The notes under the pieces were generated by a model. It searched no databases. It was given only the letters and a program-made list of their open reading frames with translations, and was not told the origin of the DNA. A stretch of DNA of 35,322 nt from a virus: positions 1 to 35,322 of the IMG/VR virus record IMGVR_UViG_3300047510_002964; one strand, written 5' to 3'. Within the stretch, counting starts at the first letter, position 1. Every line of letters starts with the position of its first letter. The position numbers and the translations under genes are program-made. Below, piece by piece: positions 16,226-23,730 of the stretch.

Positions 16226-18088
16226 GTGCAATATCGTCCTTATACATCCAATAATGCTGTTCCGGGAAATTCAACAGGTCCTGTTCAGGATCAAGCATTT
16301 CCATCTACATCTTTATTAAACGCATTTTTATCTCGTTTACCCTATGCATATCAAATCATCGATTCGATGATGCAGCGAAACCCAAAATTTAAAGACTTTA
16401 AAGGAGTAGCACCAAAAAGAGACGAGTATATTCAAGACGAATCCGTCTTTATGATGGAGCCAGGTTATGGCCCGGGATCGAGTGGCCCTGGTACACCCGG
16501 TAACATTGTTATTAATAAAGACTATCAAGCTTTTATATACGCCAGTTTAGATAAAGATAAAAATCGCCGTTTAATGGACTATCGGCGTATGGCTGCTTAT
16601 GCTGAATTAGCAGATTGTATTGACGAAATTTGTGATGAGTGTTTAGTAAAAGATGAAAATGATAATATTGTAACGTTTAATATTCGTGGAAATTATTCTA
16701 AGGAAGCTAAAGATGCTGTAGAGAAAGAATTTAAAAAATTTATTAATATTTTTGATTTAGAAAATAAAGGCTGGGAGCAATTTAGACAATTTTTAATTGA
16801 TGGGGAGCTATTTTTCGAAAACATTATTGACGAGGACAAAAAAGATTTAGGTATTATTGGTTTAGTATCTTTACCTTCTGAACTCGTCAACCCTGTATAT
16901 CAAAACGTTCAAAACGAGCTTGTAAAAGGATTTTTAATACGTAAACCGGTTAATGAACCTGCAGCGTCGATGAACGTAAAAGATCAAGAAGAGCTTTTCT
17001 TTATGCAAAAAGCTCAGGTTACCTATATTAATTCAGGTATCTGGAACGAATTTAAAACAATACGTTTACCGTATATTGAAAACGCTAAAAGAGCTTATCG
17101 TCAATTATCCTTAATTGAAGATTCTATTGTTATATATCGTTTAGTGCGTGCTCCGGAAAGATTAAAATTTACAATTTATACCGGTAACATGCCGCCTCCA
17201 AAAGCTGAAGCTTACCTTAAGCGCTTAATGCAGCAATACTGGACTAAAAAAAATTACGATAGTCAGCAAGGTGGTCGCTTTACAAACGTCTATGACCCTC
17301 AGTCAATGCTGGATGCTTATTGGTTTACAAAAGATGCAAGTGGTAATAGCTCTAACGTTGAGACCCTACCTGCAGGACAAAACCTAGGTACACTAGACGA
17401 TTTAAATTACTTCTTACGTAAACTTTACAACTCTCTAAAAGTACCGGCATCTCGCTTTATGGGTCAAGAGTCGGCCATGTTTAAGGATGGTACCGAAATA
17501 ACAAGAGATGAATTAAGATTTGCTCGTTTCATTATTCGTATTCAAAGACAGTTTGCAATGGGCATTAAAGAGACCTTTATTGCACATTTAAAACTTAAAG
17601 AGTTATGGAAAAAGTATAAGCTTCGTGAACGTGCATTACAGATTGAATTTAATGTACCTACGTCGTTCATGGCAATGCGGGAGCAGCAGATGCTTGATCT
17701 CAAATTTGATAACTTTATTAAAATTACTGGTAATCAGTCTATTGCCACCTCATACGCCCAAAAATATTATCTAGGGTTCTCTGATGAGCAAATGAAAGAG
17801 AACCGTGAATGGCAAAAGAAAGATTCAGCCTTGAAATGGGAACTTGATCAAATTACCCAGATGGGGCCGAATTTTAGAGAACAAGCCGCAGCTCAAATGG
17901 GTGCTACTGGTGCAGGCGGTGGTGGTGAAATTACAGGTGGGGGAGGCGGCCCTGCACCTGGAGCTGAAGAAATACCAGCCTTTGGAGGAGCAGCGCCGGG
18001 TCCTGAAGCTGGTGCACCCCCAACTACACCACCTGCTGGGCCTGAAGCAACTGCTGGTGCACCTCCACCGACACCTCCTCCCGCTTAA
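16226..18088 (+). CDS. Portal vertex protein, gp20-like
   Basis: 620 aa from a GTG 6 nt downstream of a late motif. Family blocks are present in order: MDYRRMAAYAELADCIDEI, GWEQFRQFLIDGELFFENI, GLVSLPSELVNPVYQN, IVIYRLVRAPERLKFTIYTG, PPPKAEAYLKRLMQQYW, AYWFTKDASG, VETLPAGQNLGTLDDLNYF, LYNSLKVPASRFMGQ. These are diagnostic for T4-type portals: a dodecameric ring at one capsid vertex that nucleates head assembly, binds terminase and passes DNA. The C-terminus (about residue 555 on) is an unusual Gly/Pro/Ala low-complexity tail (GGGGGPAPGAEE, PPPTPPPA), likely flexible. Other head genes follow about 10 kb later; tail genes are inserted between. Confidence 0.93.
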   Translation: MQYRPYTSNNAVPGNSTGPVQDQAFPSTSLLNAFLSRLPYAYQIIDSMMQRNPKFKDFKGVAPKRDEYIQDESVFMMEPGYGPGSSGPGTPGNIVINKDYQAFIYASLDKDKNRRLMDYRRMAAYAELADCIDEICDECLVKDENDNIVTFNIRGNYSKEAKDAVEKEFKKFINIFDLENKGWEQFRQFLIDGELFFENIIDEDKKDLGIIGLVSLPSELVNPVYQNVQNELVKGFLIRKPVNEPAASMNVKDQEELFFMQKAQVTYINSGIWNEFKTIRLPYIENAKRAYRQLSLIEDSIVIYRLVRAPERLKFTIYTGNMPPPKAEAYLKRLMQQYWTKKNYDSQQGGRFTNVYDPQSMLDAYWFTKDASGNSSNVETLPAGQNLGTLDDLNYFLRKLYNSLKVPASRFMGQESAMFKDGTEITRDELRFARFIIRIQRQFAMGIKETFIAHLKLKELWKKYKLRERALQIEFNVPTSFMAMREQQMLDLKFDNFIKITGNQSIATSYAQKYYLGFSDEQMKENREWQKKDSALKWELDQITQMGPNFREQAAAQMGATGAGGGGEITGGGGGPAPGAEEIPAFGGAAPGPEAGAPPTTPPAGPEATAGAPPPTPPPA

Positions 18089-18092
18089 ATTC

Positions 18093-18100
18093 CATAAATA
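18093..18100 (+). promoter_or_regulatory. Late promoter, CATAAATA variant
   Basis: CATAAATA, 7 nt before the ATG at 18108. The transcript would start at or one base before the start codon. Confidence 0.65.
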
Positions 18101-18107
18101 ATAGTAT

Positions 18108-18449
18108 ATGAAGTTATATACTATTCCTGCGCATAGACGCGGAGATACCTGGGACGGTATTTACTCAATTACTTTATCTATAAACGGTACACCTATTAAT
18201 CTAACTAACTGTATCATTTCGATGGAGTTAAGAGAATCTCCGGATGCTCCATCAGCATTAAAGTTTTCTACAGCAGATAATACAATAGTTATACTCAACG
18301 CTTTAGGTGGAATAATACAAATCCCGCCGCGGAAAATTGAAATACCACCCGGTAGATATATCTATGATTTACAAATAGACTTTCCTAATCAACAAACTAA
18401 AACATATATGTCAGGTAATTGGGAGATAACCTTTGACGTAACAGAATAA
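18108..18449 (+). CDS. Small beta-sandwich virion protein, BppU-N-like
   Basis: 113 aa. The pattern RRGDTWDGIYSITLSINGTPINLTNCIISMELR near the start, PPGRYIYDLQIDF and SGNWEITFDVTE at the end resembles small Ig-like/BppU-N-type proteins of phage baseplates and tail tips (NGxPIDLT, then YxYDLQ, then GxxxVxxDVT). It is separated by one base from the next ORF, so the two are co-translated. Role as a small tail-tip or fibre-adaptor protein is inferred. Confidence 0.5.
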   Translation: MKLYTIPAHRRGDTWDGIYSITLSINGTPINLTNCIISMELRESPDAPSALKFSTADNTIVILNALGGIIQIPPRKIEIPPGRYIYDLQIDFPNQQTKTYMSGNWEITFDVTE

Positions 18450-18450
18450 T

Positions 18451-18777
18451 ATGCCCGGAGATAATATTAATATTGAAATTGTAACAACTCAGCAAAACGT
18501 TGATGTTGATGTTTCAACAGCTCGAGCTGTTTGGGGTACAATTATTGGCTCGTTAACAGCTCAAACAGATTTATGGTCTGTGCTTTCAAGTTCAAAAGTA
18601 GACTTCAATACGCTTCAAACATTTGTACAGAGTAATAGTGCTCAATGGGGTAATGATCTACAAACTCTAACATATATCCCATCTTCGTTACAAATTTCAA
18701 TAACAAACGGTAATACTATTACTTTAAATAACCTAATAACTAAAACTCAAGCTCTTGCATACTCAATTGCCTTATAA
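18451..18777 (+). CDS. Small virion-associated protein, unknown
   Basis: 108 aa. The N-terminal half is beta-type (NINIEIVTTQQNVDVDVSTA). The middle segment AVWGTIIGSLTAQTDLWSVLSSSKVDFNTLQTFVQ is a predicted helical segment of the kind often joining fibre domains (GTLxxQTDLWxxLxxK). It follows the BppU-like gene by one base and ends where the next late promoter starts. It is probably a fibre linker or tail-tip component. Confidence 0.45.
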   Translation: MPGDNINIEIVTTQQNVDVDVSTARAVWGTIIGSLTAQTDLWSVLSSSKVDFNTLQTFVQSNSAQWGNDLQTLTYIPSSLQISITNGNTITLNNLITKTQALAYSIAL

Positions 18778-18780
18778 ATA
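18773..18780 (+). promoter_or_regulatory. T4-type late promoter
   Basis: Exact TATAAATA overlapping the stop codon of the upstream gene and 7 nt before the GTG at 18788; supports the GTG start. Confidence 0.7.
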
Positions 18781-18787
18781 TTAAACA

Positions 18788-19684
18788 GTGAAGACTCTTG
18801 TTACAAATTACACATTTTCTGCTAGCGCAAAACAGATAACTTTTACCGGTTATCCGTCTCTAAAGTTAGATCAAATCTTATTAATAACTAACGTAACTAA
18901 TAACACTATTATTTACAACTTCGCTGATCCAACAGCAGGCGGAACAGTTGCCGGTAACGTTTTAACATTGACATACAACACTACAACTATGTCAAACAGC
19001 GATAGGTTACAAATCTTTATAGATGATTATATTGTACCTGCTACAGAAAACTCCCTAACCGGTGTACAAGTTAAAATTGACAGCACAAATACTCTTCTCA
19101 CTGCTACTAATTTTCAACTTGAAAGCTTAAACAACAAACAAACTGTTGTAAATTTAGATGTTTCAGCTATTAACGTTAATACCGATCAGGTAGAAACTTT
19201 ACTTGCTAATACAAACACTTTATTAAATGAACTAACCTCATTTACTTTCTATGGCGTTACAAGTAGTACACCGATGTATATTAATCAAGGTAACCTTGAT
19301 GCAAGTGTCGACTCTGTTACTGTGTCAGGTGTTGATCTTGATAGCGTTGTAACAGAACTATCAGCCGTTTTAGAAAATCAAACTAAAACACATAGTTCAA
19401 CTACTACCTTAACCTCCCGTTTTATCGTAGAAGGCAGTAAAAGAGTATATAGTATTTTTGGTTTTTCTGATTCTAGTGCAGATCAATATATACAACTTCG
19501 AAGCGCCAGTCTAACTTCTTCTCTTGTTACTGTTTTTTATATACCTGCAAAAAGTAATTTTAGTTTTGATTTTTTTAACGGACTTTACTTTAACACGAGA
19601 TTTTTACTCACCAATAGTTTAACCCCAATAGAATATACCCCCGGTAATAACGATTTGTTTGTTACTGCTATTCATACTGTATAA
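18788..19684 (+). CDS. Virion structural protein, unknown
   Basis: 298 aa from a GTG. It is Thr-, Asn-, Ser- and Leu-rich. Residues 1-95 are beta-rich (ITFTGYPSLKLDQILLITNV), 100-155 are probably a helical coiled segment (NLDVSAINVNTDQVETLLANTNTLL) and the C-terminal 100 residues are beta-rich (VYSIFGFSDSSADQYIQLRSAS), perhaps a jelly-roll tip. I recognise no domain. Context between the portal and the LamG genes suggests a tail or appendage part. Confidence 0.5.
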   Translation: MKTLVTNYTFSASAKQITFTGYPSLKLDQILLITNVTNNTIIYNFADPTAGGTVAGNVLTLTYNTTTMSNSDRLQIFIDDYIVPATENSLTGVQVKIDSTNTLLTATNFQLESLNNKQTVVNLDVSAINVNTDQVETLLANTNTLLNELTSFTFYGVTSSTPMYINQGNLDASVDSVTVSGVDLDSVVTELSAVLENQTKTHSSTTTLTSRFIVEGSKRVYSIFGFSDSSADQYIQLRSASLTSSLVTVFYIPAKSNFSFDFFNGLYFNTRFLLTNSLTPIEYTPGNNDLFVTAIHTV

Positions 19685-19687
19685 ATT
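19680..19687 (+). promoter_or_regulatory. Late promoter, TATAAATT variant
   Basis: TATAAATT overlaps the previous stop codon, 10 nt before the ATG at 19698. One mismatch from consensus, in the expected position. Confidence 0.5.
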
Positions 19688-19697
19688 AAATAACGAT

Positions 19698-21725
19698 ATG
19701 GCCATCTCTATAACTCGATCATCTACAAATACAAAAGAAGATCTTAAAAAACATAACGTATATGATAATTACGATAATTTAAAAACAGTTGTTTTTTACG
19801 ACACGAATAAAAATGTTGATAGCGCAATAAAAACAACGAGCAATTTAATAGGTAAATCTGCAGATACTAAAAAATTTTATCAGGTAAAAGTCGATGTTGT
19901 TGAAGCCCCTTATAACATAGGTGCAAATTCTGTTACTTTAAAAGCTAGAGTATTTCAAAACGAAGGTAGTTTAGTACATGAGACCGGCTTTATACGCTGG
20001 GTAGAGAATGAAAACAAAGATGAAACAGTTCTTAATAAAACAAGCTACGGTAACACTATTACATCACCGACTGTTTTTAAAGGTAGCTTTACAAAAACTT
20101 TAACCAATCTTGCAGATGGTACTACATATAACTATAGAGCGTATGTTAAACATGAGTACGGTACAAATTATAGTAAAGTTTACCAGTTTACAACCTTACC
20201 TACAACTGCAGTATTTAGCATAGCAGGTAATACATTTTCAGGACCAGTTCCGTTAACAGTTAATTTATCAGCTATAAACGCCGGCGCAGGGGCTTATACC
20301 TACGGCTGGAATTTAACAGGCGGAAATCAACCAGCGGATTATTTTACCCAAACAATTACTCATACATTTTCCAGTGCAGGTAATTATAATGTAAAGGCTT
20401 TTGCATTATTAAATGATGTAATTGTAAAACAAGCAACTCGTCAAATTAGAGTTATAGGTAGTTCTAATTATACTGCCGAATGGAACAATATTACTACAGG
20501 GGCATTTGGTAATAATATTGTCGGGGCTTATGATTTTAGAAATATTATAGGTAGTAGTTTAAAGGACGGTTTATTAGCTTTTTGGAAGCTAGACGACATA
20601 ACGGATAGCTCCGGTAATGGTAATAATTTAACTAATAATAACGGTGTAACGTTTGAGCCTGGTCTAGTAGGAGATGGTGCTCGTACTGCTTGGGGCAACA
20701 ATGGTTCATACTTAACAACAGATGTTGCGACCAACGGAAACGCAACTCTATCTATGTGGTTTAAGTATGAGTCGCTACCAGTAGCAAACCCTCAAGGTTA
20801 CCAGGACCGTTTTCCTTTAATAGTACAAAAGTATCCTTATTTAGGGCTCTATAGCAACCCTAATTTTCCTAGAAAGTTAATACTAACAGATCTCGCAACA
20901 TGGGGGACTAACCCGAGTGATTTCGAATTTACTGTAGGGGAATGGTGTCATATTGTTATTACGTTTGAAAACGGGCACGCCAAAGTTTATGCTAATAATG
21001 AGCTAATTTTAGAAACACCAGCAAATAGAACAAACGGTATTAATACAGGGGGTAGATTGCTTGGATGGGGCGGTGATAATGTAGACGCAGCGACTTCCTA
21101 TGGTACTGACACACAATTTGACTCTATAGGTATTTGGAATAGAGTTCTAACAGAAGCTGAAATAGAAACACTTTACAACGAAGGTAATGGTTTCGAAGAT
21201 ATCAATACCGTAAAGGCTATTGTAGGTCCTGACTTACAATTAGTAGGTAACACTTCAGTCATAACAGATGGGGATTCTTATTGGAATAATGTTAGTTTAT
21301 TACTTCACATGGATGGCCAGAACGGTTCAACAAGCATTACTGACTCGTCAACAAATACCTTTACATTAACTGCTCAAGGTAATGCTCAAATTTCTACAAC
21401 AGAAAAGAAATTTAATACAGGGTCGGCTTTATTTGATGGAACCGGAGATTACATTGTTTTAGAAGATAGTAGTAAATTTAATTTTAATACCGGGTCGTTT
21501 AATTCTGCATCAGTACCCTTTACTATTGAAATGTGGTTTTACCCGACAGCTTTAGGTACAAATGAAAGATTTTTAATAGCAAAAGACACATACGGGTCTA
21601 GTTTCTCATGGGGTATTGCAATTACAGATTCTAGAATCTCAGTTTACACACACAACATTAACAACGATTGGAATTTTACCGCAAATACGACGGTTTCTTT
21701 AAGTGCATGGCAACACGTAGCTTAA
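19698..21725 (+). CDS. Adhesin with FN3-, PKD- and LamG-like domains, cut by a frameshift
   Basis: 675 aa from the ATG at 19698; an upstream TTG at 19659 overlaps the previous gene. Domains in order: an FN3-like region (about 50-165, ending TTYNYRAYVKHEYG, VYQFTTLP), a PKD-like domain (about 168-255: FSGPVPLTVNLSA, YTYGWNLTGG, ITHTFSSAGNYNVKAFA), a first LamG/ConA-like domain (LLAFWKLDDITDSSGNGNNL to IGIWNRVLTEAEIETLYNEG), and the first part of a second LamG domain (LLLHMDGQNG, FDGTGDYIVLED, FTIEMWFYP). It stops at SAWQHVA, where LamG domains normally continue into a strand (HVALTHDG). That strand is present in the -1 frame. The gene is thus one half of a split reading frame. Sugar binding at a tail appendage is likely. 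Confidence 0.65.
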   Translation: MAISITRSSTNTKEDLKKHNVYDNYDNLKTVVFYDTNKNVDSAIKTTSNLIGKSADTKKFYQVKVDVVEAPYNIGANSVTLKARVFQNEGSLVHETGFIRWVENENKDETVLNKTSYGNTITSPTVFKGSFTKTLTNLADGTTYNYRAYVKHEYGTNYSKVYQFTTLPTTAVFSIAGNTFSGPVPLTVNLSAINAGAGAYTYGWNLTGGNQPADYFTQTITHTFSSAGNYNVKAFALLNDVIVKQATRQIRVIGSSNYTAEWNNITTGAFGNNIVGAYDFRNIIGSSLKDGLLAFWKLDDITDSSGNGNNLTNNNGVTFEPGLVGDGARTAWGNNGSYLTTDVATNGNATLSMWFKYESLPVANPQGYQDRFPLIVQKYPYLGLYSNPNFPRKLILTDLATWGTNPSDFEFTVGEWCHIVITFENGHAKVYANNELILETPANRTNGINTGGRLLGWGGDNVDAATSYGTDTQFDSIGIWNRVLTEAEIETLYNEGNGFEDINTVKAIVGPDLQLVGNTSVITDGDSYWNNVSLLLHMDGQNGSTSITDSSTNTFTLTAQGNAQISTTEKKFNTGSALFDGTGDYIVLEDSSKFNFNTGSFNSASVPFTIEMWFYPTALGTNERFLIAKDTYGSSFSWGIAITDSRISVYTHNINNDWNFTANTTVSLSAWQHVA

Positions 21726-22507
21726 CACATGACGGAACTAACCAGAGATTATTTTTAAATGGAGTACTTATAGGTTCTAAATCAGCTGTTATAACAAATC
21801 AAGCGTCAAAAATAACTATAGGCTGCGCTAGCTGGAATAACCCTAATGCATTTTTTCAAGGTTATATTGATGAATTAAGAATTACTAAGGGTGTTGCTCG
21901 CTATATAACAAATTTTACACCGGACACTACCCCTTTTGTTGAATTTTTAGGGAACAATACAGCAGTACAGTTTACCCCCTTGGCTTATGCTGTAGCAGAC
22001 GAAACAATATCAATCGCCAGTAACCCTCATACATTAGTTTATGTTGGTAAGGTTAACTCTCAAAGTGCACCGGCTGAGGTAATGTATATTGTAGCTCAAC
22101 CTATAAAATATCAACAAACAGGTGATCAAAATGTAGTACTATTTTCAAGACCTAGTTCTGGGTTATTACCTTATAATGGCAGTGACAATCAGTATATTAA
22201 CTATAACCCTGACGGGTCAGAGTGGTATTATGTTGCATTAAGCTTTCTGTCAGACAACACTGTTCGTTATGCACTTAGAACCCCTACGGTAGCAACTAAC
22301 GGAACGGTTGCAGGTGCAACGCATTCCGCATTTAATGGTTACCCTATGTTTGGAGCAGGTTTAGGTAGCCCGACTGCGTACAATGGATTTGGACCTGTTC
22401 GTTTAGGTATGTTTATAAATAGAGCGTTTTCTACCGTGCAGGAAATGAATACTTTATTTGCTGCAATTACTTCGGGACCAGTGACTGACATAGACCTAAT
22501 TGCTTAA
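21707..22507 (+). CDS. Downstream half of the frameshifted LamG adhesin
   Basis: The frame runs open from about 21668 to 22507; the first ATG is 21707, but this start is probably not real. The residues LTHDGTNQRLFLNGVLIGS, then FQGYIDELRITKGVARY and FTPDTTPFVEF complete the second LamG domain of the preceding ORF. Another beta-rich domain follows (residues about 100-266, VRLGMFINRAFSTVQEMNTLF), which also looks like a LamG-type end. Adding one T after 21722 (GCTTAAC to GCTTTAAC) joins both ORFs into one protein of about 936 aa. No late promoter or ribosome-binding site stands before 21707. Confidence 0.6.
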   Translation: MATRSLTHDGTNQRLFLNGVLIGSKSAVITNQASKITIGCASWNNPNAFFQGYIDELRITKGVARYITNFTPDTTPFVEFLGNNTAVQFTPLAYAVADETISIASNPHTLVYVGKVNSQSAPAEVMYIVAQPIKYQQTGDQNVVLFSRPSSGLLPYNGSDNQYINYNPDGSEWYYVALSFLSDNTVRYALRTPTVATNGTVAGATHSAFNGYPMFGAGLGSPTAYNGFGPVRLGMFINRAFSTVQEMNTLFAAITSGPVTDIDLIA

Positions 22508-22513
22508 TAAATA
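22506..22513 (+). promoter_or_regulatory. Late promoter, AATAAATA variant
   Basis: AATAAATA overlapping the previous stop codon, 9 nt before the ATG at 22523. Confidence 0.6.
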
Positions 22514-22522
22514 TATACAGTA

Positions 22523-23452
22523 ATGAGAGTAAATTTAAATAAAATTGCAGAACAAATTGTACCTGAATACAGGCATCAGCAATTTGTGGATAGTGTGGTT
22601 GATTTAAATTTAAACCCTATTTACGAGGGTACTCTAACCACATACTACCCTACTACTATTACTGCTGTAAATAGAGGTAAACTTCGTAGATATATTTTTA
22701 AATATAGAGCCGACGGCTCTTATGAGTTTATAACTGCTAGGAAGGGTCAAAGAAACGGTGGCAATAATGTAGTGCTAGCAGATGCTCAAATTAACATTAC
22801 TATAACGGACCCTAATAATAACTTTAGTGTATTAAAAAATCAAAACTTCACTATAGTTAATTCAAACTTTTTTACATTCGGGGCTACAGCGCGTATTTTA
22901 CGGGTTAATGGTCGATACCTATGGCAAGAAAAACCCGAAAGTTCGTTTGTATTTAATACTTTATATTACTCAGACGCTACCTCAAAACCACTAGAGGCTG
23001 CTGATAAACAGAATGATGTAAATTGGTTTCAACAAGGCACTAATAAGTATGTGGTGGCGAATAACACTAGAGTAGTTTATTATAATAATAATACTTTAGC
23101 TGGTCTCAATGGGTGGCCCATACAGAATTCTAATGTTGGAGAAGAAAGACCAGTAATGTTAGATGATGCTTATCTTTCAAGGTGTTTTTATAATATGCCT
23201 TTAGAGCCTTATGAAATAGTTTTTGTTGAAGTGTTTTGGAATCGTTTTGAAAATAAAGAAACATTTCTTGAAGATAAACCGGCTTGGCTGGGCGAGTCTT
23301 TTACAGTACCAGCTAATAAGGGTAGAGTTTACCGAGTAGGAAAATTAGCTGCAAGTAATGAGGTAGGGGAGTATGATATTGTTACCTATGCTCAGAGAAC
23401 AAGAATCAAAACTTCAACAACTAAAAGAGGAGGTAATACAGTTTATAATTAA
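22523..23452 (+). CDS. Virion structural protein, unknown
   Basis: 309 aa, not recognised. The start MRVNLNKIAEQIVPEYRHQQF is helical and may be an attachment segment. The rest is beta-rich and aromatic (LRRYIFKYRADGSYEFI, VFVEVFWNRFENKETF), and ends with KTSTTKRGGNTVYN. Six codons in from GGG-GCT (22880-22885) the sequence is ordinary coding, which argues against a splice site there. It is followed directly by a late-promoter-like motif and a group I ribozyme. Likely a tail or baseplate part. Confidence 0.5.
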   Translation: MRVNLNKIAEQIVPEYRHQQFVDSVVDLNLNPIYEGTLTTYYPTTITAVNRGKLRRYIFKYRADGSYEFITARKGQRNGGNNVVLADAQINITITDPNNNFSVLKNQNFTIVNSNFFTFGATARILRVNGRYLWQEKPESSFVFNTLYYSDATSKPLEAADKQNDVNWFQQGTNKYVVANNTRVVYYNNNTLAGLNGWPIQNSNVGEERPVMLDDAYLSRCFYNMPLEPYEIVFVEVFWNRFENKETFLEDKPAWLGESFTVPANKGRVYRVGKLAASNEVGEYDIVTYAQRTRIKTSTTKRGGNTVYN

Positions 23453-23454
23453 AA

Positions 23455-23462
23455 AATAAATA
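23455..23462 (+). promoter_or_regulatory. Late-promoter-like motif before the ribozyme
   Basis: AATAAATA. If used, transcription would begin near 23468, five or six bases before the putative internal guide sequence GGCCCG (23473-23478). The surrounding run of A makes a chance match possible. Confidence 0.5.
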
Positions 23463-23470
23463 ATAAAAAA

Positions 23471-23728
23471 CAGGCCCGTACTGGATGAATTCGGTGAAGC
23501 CCTCCTCTGCTTAGTAGAAAGGGTAATACCGAGCCAAGTTAGAAGCCAACTTCTAAAAGGTGTAGAGACTACTGGAGACAAAATGGATTGTCTTAATAAC
23601 CAGCAAGAGCGTCCAGCAGTAATAATAAAGCTGAAGATATAGTCCGCGCATTAAGAAATTAATGATTATGTGCACCGCAAGGTGGTATGGAGGCGCGAGC
23701 CAAAGTATACCCCGTTAGGGGGATGGGT
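23471..23728 (+). ncRNA. Group I intron-like ribozyme without a clear 5' exon
   Basis: A nearly complete group I core lies between two virion genes. P3: CTGGA 23481-23485 with TCCAG 23612-23616. P4: TTCGG 23490-23494 with CCGAG 23529-23533. P5: CCCT 23500-23503 with AGGG 23520-23523. P6: GCC 23533-23535 with GGT 23559-23561, capped by a 7-bp hairpin. P7: GACTA 23567-23571 with TAGTC 23640-23644, inside the classic AAGATATAGTCC. P7.1/7.2: CTGG-AGACA with TGTCT-CCAG. P9: CGCGC 23645-23649 with GCGCG 23693-23697, enclosing hairpins with GAAA (23655-23658) and GCAA (23677-23680) loops. A CCCC-GTTA-GGGG hairpin (23710-23721) precedes the start codon. P7.1/7.2 places it near subgroup IA. No homing endonuclease ORF is present. 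P8 is short. The exact 3' splice site is probably one of G25-G27 at 23725-23727. Confidence 0.88.
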
Positions 23729-23730
23729 CA

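Noticed and set aside
21707-21730. Programmed -1 ribosomal frameshift
   Set aside because: No X-XXY-YYZ slippery site or obvious downstream pseudoknot; a lost T explains the data more simply.
22881-23727. Group I intron spanning from GGGCT at 22881-22885 inside the upstream gene
   Set aside because: It would delete the C-terminal 60% of an intact ORF, and a P1 loop of almost 600 nt is unusual. Kept only as a testable alternative in the ribozyme finding.
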